Shown one piece after another: positions 43,506 to 51,885 of a DNA stretch of 64,000 bases (positions within the stretch are counted from its first letter, which is position 1; every line of letters starts with the position of its first letter). The translations under genes were made by a program, and so were the position numbers. The DNA is from Taibaiella sp. (lineage in GTDB: Bacteria; Bacteroidota; Bacteroidia; Chitinophagales; Chitinophagaceae), in assembly GCA_013815385.1 (NCBI GenBank), contig JACDGL010000002.1, positions 124,001 through 188,000 on the forward strand, in the 5' to 3' direction. A model generated the notes under the pieces. It saw only the letters and a program-made list of their open reading frames with translations, was not told the DNA's origin and made no database searches.

Positions 43506-44672
43506 ATGCTTGATAAAAACACGATAGTAGGCGTTATTGGTTCAGGAGCTATGGGTGCAGGCATAGCGCAGGTAGCTGCTATGGCCGGCCACAAGGTTGT
43601 ATTGTATGATAATAATGCAACTGCGCTTGGCAAGGCAAAGAGCAGTCTTACGACTACATTGCAAAAGCTACAGGAAAAAGGGAAAGTAACGAGCGCAGAA
43701 GAAATAACTGATCGACTTACCTATGCCCCGGACGTGAACCAATTAGCTCCCTGCGGTCTTGTAATAGAAGCAATAGTGGAGCGGTTGGATATAAAGAAAA
43801 CTGTATTTGCAGATGTAGAGAAAATAGTGAGTGATGACTGTGTACTGGCGAGCAATACATCCTCACTATCTATTACGTCTATTGCTGCGGCATGTACAAG
43901 GCCACAGCGTGTTTTAGGGCTGCACTTCTTCAACCCTGCGCCACTTATGGCACTGGTGGAAGTGATACCTGCCGTGCAAACAGCTAATGAACTGGTTGTT
44001 GCCGCAAAGGAATTAATGCAGCAATGGGGTAAGATACCTGTGATAGCAAAAGATACCCCGGGCTTTATTGTTAACAGGGTTGCACGTCCCTTTTACGGCG
44101 AGGCAATACGCATATATGAAGAAGGCATAGCCGACATAGCAACTATAGACTGGGCTATGACCGAAATAGGCGGCTTCAGGATGGGTCCCTTCACATTAAT
44201 GGATTACATAGGGCACGATGTGAACTATGTAGTTACAGAAACAGTGTTCACTTCTTTTTTTTATGACCCGCGTTACAAACCATCATTCTCACAAAAGCGA
44301 TTATTAGAAGCCGGATGGCTTGGACGCAAAACCGGAAAGGGGTTTTATAACTACGCTGAAAATACGCCACAACCATTACCGAATAAGGATAACGAGCTTG
44401 GCAATAAAATAGCAGAGCGTATAGTAGCAATGCTGATAAATGAAGCAGCAGAAGCGCTGCACCTGAATGTAGCTACAGCGCACGACCTGGAGACTGCAAT
44501 GACAAAGGGTGTTAACTACCCGAAAGGATTATTGCAATGGTGCGATGAATTGGGAGCTGATAAAACATTGTCTATACTGGACGATCTATATCACCACTAC
44601 CACGAAGACCGCTACCGCGCCAGTGTGCTGCTGAGAAAATACGCTTCGGGAAATAAAAAGATGGTGAGCTAA
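43506..44672 (+). CDS. 3-hydroxyacyl-CoA (3-hydroxybutyryl-CoA) dehydrogenase
   Basis: This NAD-dependent enzyme oxidises L-3-hydroxyacyl-CoA. It has 388 residues: the Rossmann motif IGSGAMGAGIAQVAAMAGHK at the N-terminus, the catalytic block VLGLHFFNPAPLMALVEVIP near residue 135 (His in HFFNP), KDTPGFIVNRVARPFYGEAI near 185, and two C-terminal 3HCDH domains, the second ending near RASVLLRKYA. The duplicated C-terminal domain resembles PaaH-type proteins. Its ATG directly follows the mgtE stop codon, so the two are co-transcribed although functionally unrelated. It overlaps the opposite lipoprotein gene by four bases. Confidence 0.9.
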   Translation: MLDKNTIVGVIGSGAMGAGIAQVAAMAGHKVVLYDNNATALGKAKSSLTTTLQKLQEKGKVTSAEEITDRLTYAPDVNQLAPCGLVIEAIVERLDIKKTVFADVEKIVSDDCVLASNTSSLSITSIAAACTRPQRVLGLHFFNPAPLMALVEVIPAVQTANELVVAAKELMQQWGKIPVIAKDTPGFIVNRVARPFYGEAIRIYEEGIADIATIDWAMTEIGGFRMGPFTLMDYIGHDVNYVVTETVFTSFFYDPRYKPSFSQKRLLEAGWLGRKTGKGFYNYAENTPQPLPNKDNELGNKIAERIVAMLINEAAEALHLNVATAHDLETAMTKGVNYPKGLLQWCDELGADKTLSILDDLYHHYHEDRYRASVLLRKYASGNKKMVS

Positions 44673-44959
44673 GGATTAGTTTTCTTACCCATCACTTCTT
44701 CCTTACAGCTTCTTAATTCCGGATCATTGATGACGGTGTCTATTTTTTCCAGGGCGTCATTCACACTCGGATATTTTTTGATCATTTTATCCTGCATACA
44801 ATCGCAGTATGCCTTAGCTTTTACAGGCGACCCGGCCCAGCTATTGGCATCATCTATACATGCCTGGTAAAACATATCCTTATCATCCTGTGTCCACGTA
44901 TTTTTACAGGACGCCAGAAGTAAAATAACAGGTAAGAGAAAAAGGATGTAATTTTTCAT
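44669..44959 (-). CDS. Small lipoprotein of unknown function
   Basis: This is a 96-residue protein with a signal peptide ending in the lipobox LLASC (Cys18). The mature part is helical and has four further Cys: CIDDANSWAG, YCDCMQDKMIKKYPS and LRSCKEEVMG. It resembles small lipoproteins with cysteine-stabilised helices that are common in Bacteroidota, but I recognise no named family. It faces the FMN-reductase gene divergently and meets the dehydrogenase gene tail to tail. Confidence 0.65.
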   Translation of the reverse strand: MKNYILFLLPVILLLASCKNTWTQDDKDMFYQACIDDANSWAGSPVKAKAYCDCMQDKMIKKYPSVNDALEKIDTVINDPELRSCKEEVMGKKTNP

Positions 44960-44996
44960 TGTAAACCAGAGTTGCTGTTATTTAAAGCTACCGATT

Positions 44997-45569
44997 ATGT
45001 ACAACATTACCATACTCTATGGCGCGGTGCGCAATGGCAGGCTGAGCATACGGGCCGCACGGGCTGTGGAGCGTTCGCTACAGGCTACAGGAAAGGCGCA
45101 GGTTACCTTTATAGATATAAAGGATTACAACCTACCTGTGATGGAAGACCGCCTGAAGGATATGAAAGAACCCCACCCAGGCGCTGAAGCTATAAGTAAG
45201 ACGCTGTGGCATGCAGATGGTATAGTGCTGGTAACGCCAGAATATAATAACAGCTACAGCGGCGCGCTGAAGAATGCGGTAGATTACTTTACCAAAGAGT
45301 GGTACCGCAAGCCGATAGGCATTGTTACGGCATCAGATGGGGTGCAGGGTGGCCTCAATGCATCTAACCTGATGCAACTATTGGTACTGGCGATAGATGC
45401 TTATGCATCGCCTAATAAACTGCTGGTGCCGGAAGTGCATAAGAACCTGGATGAGCATGGTGTGCCGCAGACCGAAAAGATGAAAGGCGCTATAGAGAGT
45501 TTTGTGAAAGATTATCTGTGGCTTGTGGAGGCTATAACTAAACAGAAGAAATCAAACCCACTGTTTTAA
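44997..45569 (+). CDS. NAD(P)H-dependent FMN reductase family protein
   Basis: This is a flavodoxin-fold oxidoreductase of the NADPH-dependent FMN reductase family. It has 190 residues. GAVRNGRLSIRAARAVERSL near the N-terminus is the phosphate-binding loop of FMN, VTPEYNNSYSGALKNAVDYF near residue 80 is the family signature (PEYN), and GIVTASDGVQGGLNASNLMQL follows near 115. The substrate may be FMN, quinone or azo compounds; not decidable from sequence. It stands alone; a hairpin overlaps its stop codon, just upstream of mfd. Confidence 0.87.
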   Translation: MYNITILYGAVRNGRLSIRAARAVERSLQATGKAQVTFIDIKDYNLPVMEDRLKDMKEPHPGAEAISKTLWHADGIVLVTPEYNNSYSGALKNAVDYFTKEWYRKPIGIVTASDGVQGGLNASNLMQLLVLAIDAYASPNKLLVPEVHKNLDEHGVPQTEKMKGAIESFVKDYLWLVEAITKQKKSNPLF

Positions 45570-45593
45570 CCTTCTTCTTATCCGAAGAAGGTT
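45568..45593 (+). terminator. Hairpin at the end of the FMN reductase gene
   Basis: AACCTTCTTC-ttatcc-GAAGAAGGTT is a perfect 10-bp stem starting within the stop codon. The following sequence is only moderately T-rich, so termination is probably weak. It lies directly upstream of the mfd -7 box. Confidence 0.5.
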
Positions 45594-45602
45594 ACTTTCC
45601 CT

Positions 45603-45610
45603 TACCTTTG
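45603..45610 (+). promoter_or_regulatory. -7 box before mfd
   Basis: TACCTTTG matches TAnnTTTG and ends seven bases before the mfd ATG, so the transcript would be leaderless or almost so. The -33 position shows no TTG. Confidence 0.45.
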
Positions 45611-45617
45611 CCCCCGC

Positions 45618-48600
45618 ATGAACCTGGAGGTGTTGCTGGGAAAGTACCTTGAAGATATCCGCTTAAAACAAATAGCGGCGGGCATCTCATTGCCATCACC
45701 TAAAGTACGTATAGAGCTGGATAACCTGCGTGGCTCCGCGATCAACTTCATAGCTACCGCTGTATGGAAACTGAGTGATGCCAATCACGTATTCATTCTG
45801 AATGACCGTGAAGAAGCTGCCTACTTTCATAATGATATGGAGCATCTTACCGATGCCCTGGATATCTGCTTTTACCCTGACTCCTTTAAGCGCACCGGCA
45901 ATTTTCATGAGCTGAACAGCAGTCACATAATGCTGCGCACGGAAGCGCTCAGCAAATTCCGCGGCGAGCAAGTGCATAAGAAAGTGCTGGTCACGTATCC
46001 CGAGGCATTGTTCGAGCGGGTGGTAAATGCCGCATCGCTATCTAAGAACATGATCAGCATACGGGTAGGTGAAAACCTGAAGGTAGATGCGCTGCTGGAA
46101 CGATTTGTAGGATTAGGTTTCCATAAAGAAGATTTTGTTTACGAACCCGGGCAGTTTGCCATGCGCGGTGGTATACTCGATATTTATTCATTTGGTAATG
46201 AGCACCCATACCGTATAGAGCTTTTTGGCAACGAGGTAGATAGCATCCGCTTGTTCGATCCGGAAACGCAGCTTTCCCAAAGGAAGCTGCTACAGGTATC
46301 TATACTGCCCAATATTGAAACCAAATTTGACACACAAGAAAAAATATCGTTGCTGGATTACCTGCCTGCCAATACGGTGATATGGGCCAAGGACCTTGAT
46401 TTCTGTATCAGCAGGCTTTCCAAACTGGAAGCCGACCTGCCTGAAAATCTGAATGCAGGACAGGTAGCCGCCGACCATGAGGAAGACTGGCTGCGCACAA
46501 TAACCCGCGCTGATTTTGAATACGCGGAACAGTGGAAGGAAAAAATAAAGCAACGCCACCTGCTGGAATGGTATAACCATTCGCTGGAGAAGATAACCGG
46601 CGATACTGTTACTGCTACGTTACAATTTGCTACCGATGAGCAGCCTGTCTTTAACCGCCAGTTCAATCTATTAATAGACGATCTGCAAAAGCGGGGCGCG
46701 CACCAGTATGTACCCTATATTTTCGGTGATAACCCGAGGCAGCTGGAGCGTTTGCGCAGCATATTTGAAGACCTGCGTGCAGAGATCAATTTTGTACCTG
46801 TACCCACTGCCATCAGCAAGGGCTTTATAGACCACGAGAAGAAAGTATTGTGCTATACCGACCACCAGATATTTCAGCGGTATCATAAGTACAAAGTAAA
46901 GCAGGCCTATAGCAAGGGAAAGGCACTTACCCTGCGCGCACTACGCGAGCTGCAGCCGGGAGATTATGTAACGCATATAGACCATGGCGTAGGGCTGTAC
47001 AGCGGCCTGCAGAAAATAGATGTAAACGGTAATATGCAGGAAGCCATCCGCATACTGTACAAGGATAACGATGTACTATATGTGAACATCAACTCGCTGC
47101 ATAAAATTAGCAAGTACACCGGCAAGGAAGGGACTACCCCACGTGTGAACAAGCTGGGCAGCGATGCATGGGAAAAGCTGAAGAACAAGACCAAGAAGCA
47201 TGTAAAAGATATAGCCGCCGACCTGATAAGGTTATATGCCCGCCGTAAAGCATCGGAAGGATTTTCGCATTCGCCGGATAGCTATTTACAAACTGAACTG
47301 GAGGCGTCATTTTTCTATGAGGACACACCCGACCAGAGCAAGGCGACAATAGATGTGAAGCGCGATATGGAATCGCCATCGCCTATGGACAGGCTGGTGT
47401 GTGGTGATGTAGGATTTGGAAAGACAGAGATAGGTATACGTGCCGCATTTAAGACGGTAGGAGATAGCAAGCAGGCTGCCATACTGGTACCCACCACTAT
47501 ACTTGCCTTCCAGCACTACCAGACATTTAGCGACAGGCTGAAAGATTTTCCCTGTACAGTTGATTACATCAACCGTTTTAAATCAGCAAAAGAGAAAAAA
47601 GAAATATTCAAACGTCTTGAAGAAGGTAAGATAGATATCATAATAGGTACCCATGCGCTGCTGGGTAAGGATGCAAAATTTAAAGACCTGGGGCTGCTGG
47701 TAATAGATGAGGAACAAAAATTCGGGGTAGCCGCTAAAGAAAAATTGCGCGACCTGAAGGCCAATGTTGATACCTTGACGCTTACGGCTACTCCTATACC
47801 ACGCACCCTGCAATTCTCGCTGATGAATGCCCGCGACCTGAGCATCATCAATACCCCGCCCCCAAACAGGCAGCCGGTGCAAACAGAGGTGATGGTATTT
47901 GATGAATATGCCATCCGCGAAGCATTGTATTTTGAAGCGGAGCGTGGCGGACAGGTTTACTTTATACACAATCGTGTGGGCAGCCTGCCCGATATGGTAA
48001 CACTGCTACGCAACCTATGCCCGGACCTGAGCATAGGCATGGCACATGGACAGATGGAAGGCCACAAGCTGGAAGAAGCACTATTCAAGTTCATAGAGAA
48101 AGAATACGATGTACTCTGCTGCACCAATATAGTAGAGAGCGGTGTGGATATACCCAATGCCAATACCATTATCATTAATAATGCCCACCAGTTTGGCCTC
48201 AGCGATCTGCACCAGCTAAGGGGGCGCGTGGGCCGCAGTAACAAGAAAGCATTTTGCTACCTGATGGCGCCACCTATGAGCACCCTGCCTAATGACAGCC
48301 GTAAACGCCTCCAGACACTGGAGCAATTCAACGAACTGGGCAGTGGTTTCCAGATATCCATGCGCGACCTGGATATACGTGGCGCCGGGAACCTGCTGGG
48401 AGGCGAACAAAGTGGCTTTATAGCAGAGATAGGGTTTGAGATGTACCAGAAGATACTTGCCGAGGCCATGCGCGAACTGAAGACAACCGACTTTAAAGAA
48501 GTGTTTGCAGAAGAGCTGGAACGCAAAAAAGATTTCGTTAGCGACTGCACCATAGATACCGACCTGGAAATACTGATACCGGATAGCTATGTAGAAAGCA

Positions 48601-49001
48601 TTACTGAACGCCTGGCCCTATACACACAACTGGACGATACCGACGATGAGGAAAAACTAAATGCATTCGCCACCGAGCTTAAAGACCGTTTTGGCCCGCT
48701 GCCAACGCAGGTAGAAGAATTATTTACCACCATACGCTGCCGTCGTATGGCCTGCGAACTGGGCTTTGAAAAACTGATACTCAAGAACGAGCAAATGCGC
48801 CTGTACTTTGTGAGCAACCCGGAATCGCCTTATTTTGAGTCGCCTACCTTTAATCATATACTGGATTATATACAGAAGCACGCCAGTAAAGCCAGGCTAA
48901 AGCAGACCGGTAAAAACTTTATACTGGTAGTGGATAAAATAAAAACAATGGGCGATGTGCAATGGTTTTTGGAGGGGGTATTAGCTGCGAAATCTAATTA
49001 A
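45618..49001 (+). CDS. mfd: Transcription-repair coupling factor
   Basis: This ATP-dependent translocase removes stalled RNA polymerase from DNA lesions and recruits UvrA. It has 1127 residues. In order: UvrB-homology modules (LGKYLEDIR..., GGILDIYSFGNEHPYRIEL near 180), the CarD-like polymerase-interaction domain (LQPGDYVTHIDHGVGLYSGL near 450), the RecG-like helicase with Walker A GDVGFGKTEIGIRAA near 595 and DEEQKFG near 695, the ATPIPRTLQFSLMN block, LRGRVGRSNKKAFCYL near 866, the translocation motif GSGFQISMRDLDIRGAGNLL near 910, and the C-terminal D7 domain. It is complete and stands alone. Confidence 0.96.
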   Translation: MNLEVLLGKYLEDIRLKQIAAGISLPSPKVRIELDNLRGSAINFIATAVWKLSDANHVFILNDREEAAYFHNDMEHLTDALDICFYPDSFKRTGNFHELNSSHIMLRTEALSKFRGEQVHKKVLVTYPEALFERVVNAASLSKNMISIRVGENLKVDALLERFVGLGFHKEDFVYEPGQFAMRGGILDIYSFGNEHPYRIELFGNEVDSIRLFDPETQLSQRKLLQVSILPNIETKFDTQEKISLLDYLPANTVIWAKDLDFCISRLSKLEADLPENLNAGQVAADHEEDWLRTITRADFEYAEQWKEKIKQRHLLEWYNHSLEKITGDTVTATLQFATDEQPVFNRQFNLLIDDLQKRGAHQYVPYIFGDNPRQLERLRSIFEDLRAEINFVPVPTAISKGFIDHEKKVLCYTDHQIFQRYHKYKVKQAYSKGKALTLRALRELQPGDYVTHIDHGVGLYSGLQKIDVNGNMQEAIRILYKDNDVLYVNINSLHKISKYTGKEGTTPRVNKLGSDAWEKLKNKTKKHVKDIAADLIRLYARRKASEGFSHSPDSYLQTELEASFFYEDTPDQSKATIDVKRDMESPSPMDRLVCGDVGFGKTEIGIRAAFKTVGDSKQAAILVPTTILAFQHYQTFSDRLKDFPCTVDYINRFKSAKEKKEIFKRLEEGKIDIIIGTHALLGKDAKFKDLGLLVIDEEQKFGVAAKEKLRDLKANVDTLTLTATPIPRTLQFSLMNARDLSIINTPPPNRQPVQTEVMVFDEYAIREALYFEAERGGQVYFIHNRVGSLPDMVTLLRNLCPDLSIGMAHGQMEGHKLEEALFKFIEKEYDVLCCTNIVESGVDIPNANTIIINNAHQFGLSDLHQLRGRVGRSNKKAFCYLMAPPMSTLPNDSRKRLQTLEQFNELGSGFQISMRDLDIRGAGNLLGGEQSGFIAEIGFEMYQKILAEAMRELKTTDFKEVFAEELERKKDFVSDCTIDTDLEILIPDSYVESITERLALYTQLDDTDDEEKLNAFATELKDRFGPLPTQVEELFTTIRCRRMACELGFEKLILKNEQMRLYFVSNPESPYFESPTFNHILDYIQKHASKARLKQTGKNFILVVDKIKTMGDVQWFLEGVLAAKSN

Positions 49002-49030
49002 TTTTATTTTCTAAGAAACAATGTTTTATT

Positions 49031-49870
49031 TCAGAATTTGACACTACTAATCAGTTTCCCATTTATGAATATTTCTTGTTCTTCAATTTGCCCATCTTCT
49101 TTATAAAACAATTGGTTCCCATCTAACTTTCGATTTTTTATTAATCCCTTTGTTTTAATTTTTCCAGTTTCAAACCATTCATAAAAGAAACCATTGTTGT
49201 TAAATAAGTATGTACTGTCTTTGGGATTACCATTCTGAAAATAATAATTTACTGTAGTGCCATTATTGATGTCCCATGTAAGATTTATAATTGATGAGTT
49301 TTCTCTGTTAGGCATATACCTCATAGTAAAATTGCCTATCCTTTTTTCTTCCTTATTGCCGTTTTGATAATAATAAACTATAAAACCTGTGTCTGAGTGG
49401 GTATTATCTGAATAAATAATATTGCTTTCGCTCAATATTTTACCATCATCGCTATAGTCTTTCCAAATGCCACCTGGATAATGATTCTTTACAACACCTT
49501 TAGAACAAATTTTACCATCTTGGTAGTAAGTCATCCTGTTTCCATCTTCTAAGAAATAAGTGAGAATTGTATCATTTTTAATGATTTTGAGAAGTTCTAA
49601 ATTCCCATTTATATCATAGTAATTAATCGTATCTCCATACTTTCCATCTTTTTTCTTTCCATTGGAAAATCTGTTACCGTTAAAATAAAATGTCGTAAAA
49701 ATGCCATTTTGCATTTTGCTTTCGTCATTTAATAAAATCTTTTTCACACTATTTGTAGAAGCATCTCTCCAGCAAACAAAGTTTTCATTGTATTTTTCTG
49801 TATGATGGCATCCTTCAAAAAAGGCAAGAATACTAAAAGTCAATATTTTTAGAATTAGCTTCACTGGCAT
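49031..49870 (-). CDS. MORN-variant (YwqK-like) lipoprotein
   Basis: This is an exported lipoprotein made mostly of short repeats. It has 279 residues. The signal peptide ends in a lipobox-like FFEGC (Cys21). The rest is built of MORN-variant repeats of the kind G-x-x-x-x-YY-x-x-G, such as NYYDINGNLELL, YYQDGKICSKGVVKN, YYQNGNKEEKRIGN, EWFETGKIKTKGLI and FYKEDGQIEEQEIF. These occur in the YwqK family, where function is unclear despite the name antitoxin. The DNA is strongly AT-rich compared with mfd, with many Asn, Lys and Ile codons, suggesting transfer. No partner toxin is next to it. Confidence 0.72.
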   Translation of the reverse strand: MPVKLILKILTFSILAFFEGCHHTEKYNENFVCWRDASTNSVKKILLNDESKMQNGIFTTFYFNGNRFSNGKKKDGKYGDTINYYDINGNLELLKIIKNDTILTYFLEDGNRMTYYQDGKICSKGVVKNHYPGGIWKDYSDDGKILSESNIIYSDNTHSDTGFIVYYYQNGNKEEKRIGNFTMRYMPNRENSSIINLTWDINNGTTVNYYFQNGNPKDSTYLFNNNGFFYEWFETGKIKTKGLIKNRKLDGNQLFYKEDGQIEEQEIFINGKLISSVKF

Positions 49871-49975
49871 AAAACTATTGTATTACCCTTACATTTGATA
49901 GCCATATTTTTGATTTTTACAGCACATAATATTGACAGATTTCCTATAACTCTACCTAAGACAATAAAAATTATT

Positions 49976-49983
49976 TAGATTTG
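49976..49983 (+). promoter_or_regulatory. -7 box before the 50,017 barrel gene
   Basis: TAGATTTG matches TAnnTTTG and ends 33 bases before the ATG. No -33 match at normal spacing. Confidence 0.35.
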
Positions 49984-50016
49984 GAGTTATATTTACCAAA
50001 ACAAGCGCATTTACCT

Positions 50017-50709
50017 ATGAGAGCACTTTTATTCGCGGCTTTCGCATTGCTGGTTACCGGCAGCACTTATGGACAATATTATGAAGTAGGATTGGGTGGC
50101 GGCTATGGCACCATCAGCACCCCCGAAGGCCTTCCAAAGCAATACCAGGGCACTAAGAGCGACTGGAACGGGCTGGCCAACGTACACTTCAATTATAACT
50201 TCAGCGACTACTGGCAGCTGGGTGGCTCTGTTGACATGATCAACTGGTCGCGCACAGGCAACTGGGTAATATCGGGGCCTGCAGGTACTACACAGGGCAC
50301 CAAAAATGTAAATTACTCAATAGCCAACCCTGCGGTTTGTGTTGCGATACATGGCAATGCGGTAGTTCCGTTCTATTCTGAATTTAATCCGGACCGGATA
50401 AAGTCAGAAATATACTTTGGCGTATCCGTAGGAGCTGTATTTACTGCAAATGATGGAGTAACCAGCCAATACCCTGATGGCAATGTACAACAGGTAGACC
50501 TGCAAAACGGCAAGGGCTATATGATAGGCATACAGGCTGGCTATGCCTACTATATAAAGCGCCACTTTGGCTTTTTTGGTGAAATAGCACCCCGTTATGT
50601 GAATGTGCGTTCGAGCGATGCGCAGGATGCCCATGCGCTGGAACATTACCACCTCTTCAATTTCAATGCGCTGGTGGGTATACGATACCGCTTCGGCTAC
50701 TACCAGTAA
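50017..50709 (+). CDS. Outer-membrane beta-barrel protein
   Basis: This is a probable outer-membrane barrel of unknown cargo. From the ATG that opens the signal peptide MRALLFAAFALLVTGSTYGQ it has 230 residues; a TTG 12 codons earlier gives no signal. The mature part alternates aromatic and polar residues (YYEVGLGGGYGTIS, NVHFNYNFSDYWQLGGSVDM, YMIGIQAGYAYYIKRHFGFF), and ends NALVGIRYRFGYYQ, with the aromatic C-terminus of barrels. It is one of four barrel genes in 3.3 kb. A terminator follows at once. Confidence 0.75.
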   Translation: MRALLFAAFALLVTGSTYGQYYEVGLGGGYGTISTPEGLPKQYQGTKSDWNGLANVHFNYNFSDYWQLGGSVDMINWSRTGNWVISGPAGTTQGTKNVNYSIANPAVCVAIHGNAVVPFYSEFNPDRIKSEIYFGVSVGAVFTANDGVTSQYPDGNVQQVDLQNGKGYMIGIQAGYAYYIKRHFGFFGEIAPRYVNVRSSDAQDAHALEHYHLFNFNALVGIRYRFGYYQ

Positions 50710-50726
50710 ATAACCGATTTTCTTTT

Positions 50727-50757
50727 AAAATGCGCCCTGCTGATAGGGCGCATTTTT
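50727..50757 (+). terminator. Intrinsic terminator after the 50,017 barrel gene
   Basis: AAAATGCGCCC and GGGCGCATTTT form an 11-bp stem around an eight-base loop, followed by a T-run. It lies 18 bases after the stop. Confidence 0.85.
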
Positions 50758-50759
50758 GT

Positions 50760-50899
50760 GTTACCCCAATTGGCACGACCTTTTTAATCTATATGTTGTA
50801 TTCCGCGTGTGGATGTATGTACGATGAGGATTGAAGACGGAATACATACACGTTAGATCTTAAGGCTACCCTGAAAAGGGTAGCCTTATTTATTTTTTA
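50760..50899 (+). ncRNA. Candidate structured small RNA between two terminators
   Basis: About 100 bp without a gene lie between the preceding terminator and a second intrinsic terminator. They hold a 9-bp stem TGTATTCCG/CGGAATACA (50797-50805 with 50838-50846) and an alternative 7-bp pairing TGTATGT/ACATACA (50814-50820 with 50844-50850) that competes for bases 50844-50846. A weak promoter (TTG at 50770, TATATGTTG at 50790) is possible. A stand-alone terminator with nothing to end otherwise suggests a transcript. It matches no RNA family I can recall. Confidence 0.35.
50861..50899 (+). terminator. Second intrinsic terminator, downstream of no recognised gene
   Basis: TAAGGCTACCC and GGGTAGCCTTA form an 11-bp stem with a six-base loop, followed by TTTATTTTTT. 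The gene it ends is not apparent. Confidence 0.8.
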
Positions 50900-51012
50900 G
50901 TTCCCCTTCGCTCCATATTCTATAACGGATACTTGCTTTAGTAATTATTGTTTTATATACTTGTAGATTATTTTACAGGCAGACCTTTGCTGCAACCAAC
51001 TGCAATAACCTT

Positions 51013-51786
51013 ATGAAGAAATTACTGATCACTCTACTGGCATCTGTGTCATTACTGGGTGCAACTGCACAACCCAATACCGTATTAGTATATGGCAACG
51101 TATCTGTAAGCAATGACAATCAGGAATACGGTAACGGGGTAACTACCCAAAACCTGGAATGGAGCATCAATCCGGGCCTAGGTTATCAATTCAGCCGGCA
51201 CTGGACGGTAGGGGTACAGGGTGGCTATGGCTATAATAGTATGCCCAATACAGCTTTCAGTATTAACCAGACAGTTATAAAGACAGACTGGACTGCGGGT
51301 GTTTTTCTTAGATATACCAAATATCTTGGCCCGGTCTTCTTTATGTATGCCCAACTTGATGGAAGCAATGCAGAAGGATCTACAGAAGTAGAAGATATTA
51401 ACGGAACAAAGGCTACTTATATGGGCTTTCAGGGTTCACTCTATCCTGCTATTGGCGCCTTTGTATGCAGGGGCTTAGCTGTAAATATGAATTTTGGCGG
51501 CATAGGCTATCGTAATATAAACTGGACGGGCAGTGCTATAAATAGCGAAGATAAATTCACTTTCAATTTTGGCAGGGTGCTTAACATTGGCATCTCCAAG
51601 AATTTTGGTTGCGGCCATCGCAGAATGCACGGCCATGCAGAACCGGGAGCCGATACGCGCCATATAGATACCAGCGATGATGACGAGGATGATGCGCCAA
51701 AAGCCAAAAGCGATAAACACGTAGAGAAAAAAGTGGAAATAAAAAAGGTGAAAGTGAAGAGACGCCGGGATGATGACGATGATTAG
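51013..51786 (+). CDS. Outer-membrane beta-barrel protein with charged C-terminal tail
   Basis: This is a probable outer-membrane barrel of 257 residues. A signal peptide (MKKLLITLLASVSLLGATAQ) is followed by about 180 residues with strand-like pattern (GYQFSRHWTVGVQGGYGYNS, FNFGRVLNIGISKNFGCGHR). The barrel ends near residue 205; after that a tail of about 50 residues has separated charge blocks: an acidic SDDDEDD, a Lys/Val block KKVEIKKVKVKRRR, and a final DDDDD. Barrel proteins normally end with an aromatic residue, so the tail is unusual. It is followed by a terminator. Function unknown. Confidence 0.72.
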   Translation: MKKLLITLLASVSLLGATAQPNTVLVYGNVSVSNDNQEYGNGVTTQNLEWSINPGLGYQFSRHWTVGVQGGYGYNSMPNTAFSINQTVIKTDWTAGVFLRYTKYLGPVFFMYAQLDGSNAEGSTEVEDINGTKATYMGFQGSLYPAIGAFVCRGLAVNMNFGGIGYRNINWTGSAINSEDKFTFNFGRVLNIGISKNFGCGHRRMHGHAEPGADTRHIDTSDDDEDDAPKAKSDKHVEKKVEIKKVKVKRRRDDDDD

Positions 51787-51808
51787 TACTTATTTATAAA
51801 CGTTCCTG

Positions 51809-51833
51809 AAAACGCTCCTTATGGGGCGTTTTT
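51809..51833 (+). terminator. Intrinsic terminator after the charged-tail barrel gene
   Basis: AAAACGCTCC and GGGGCGTTTT pair around ttat with one G-T pair, ending in five T. Confidence 0.8.
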
Positions 51834-51885
51834 CATTATACGCAGATGATGTGTACCTGAATATATTTTGTAATTTAGTATCACC

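Noticed and set aside
49031-49870. Antitoxin role of the YwqK-like protein
   Set aside because: It has a signal peptide and lipobox and no toxin gene next to it; the family name alone is not evidence.
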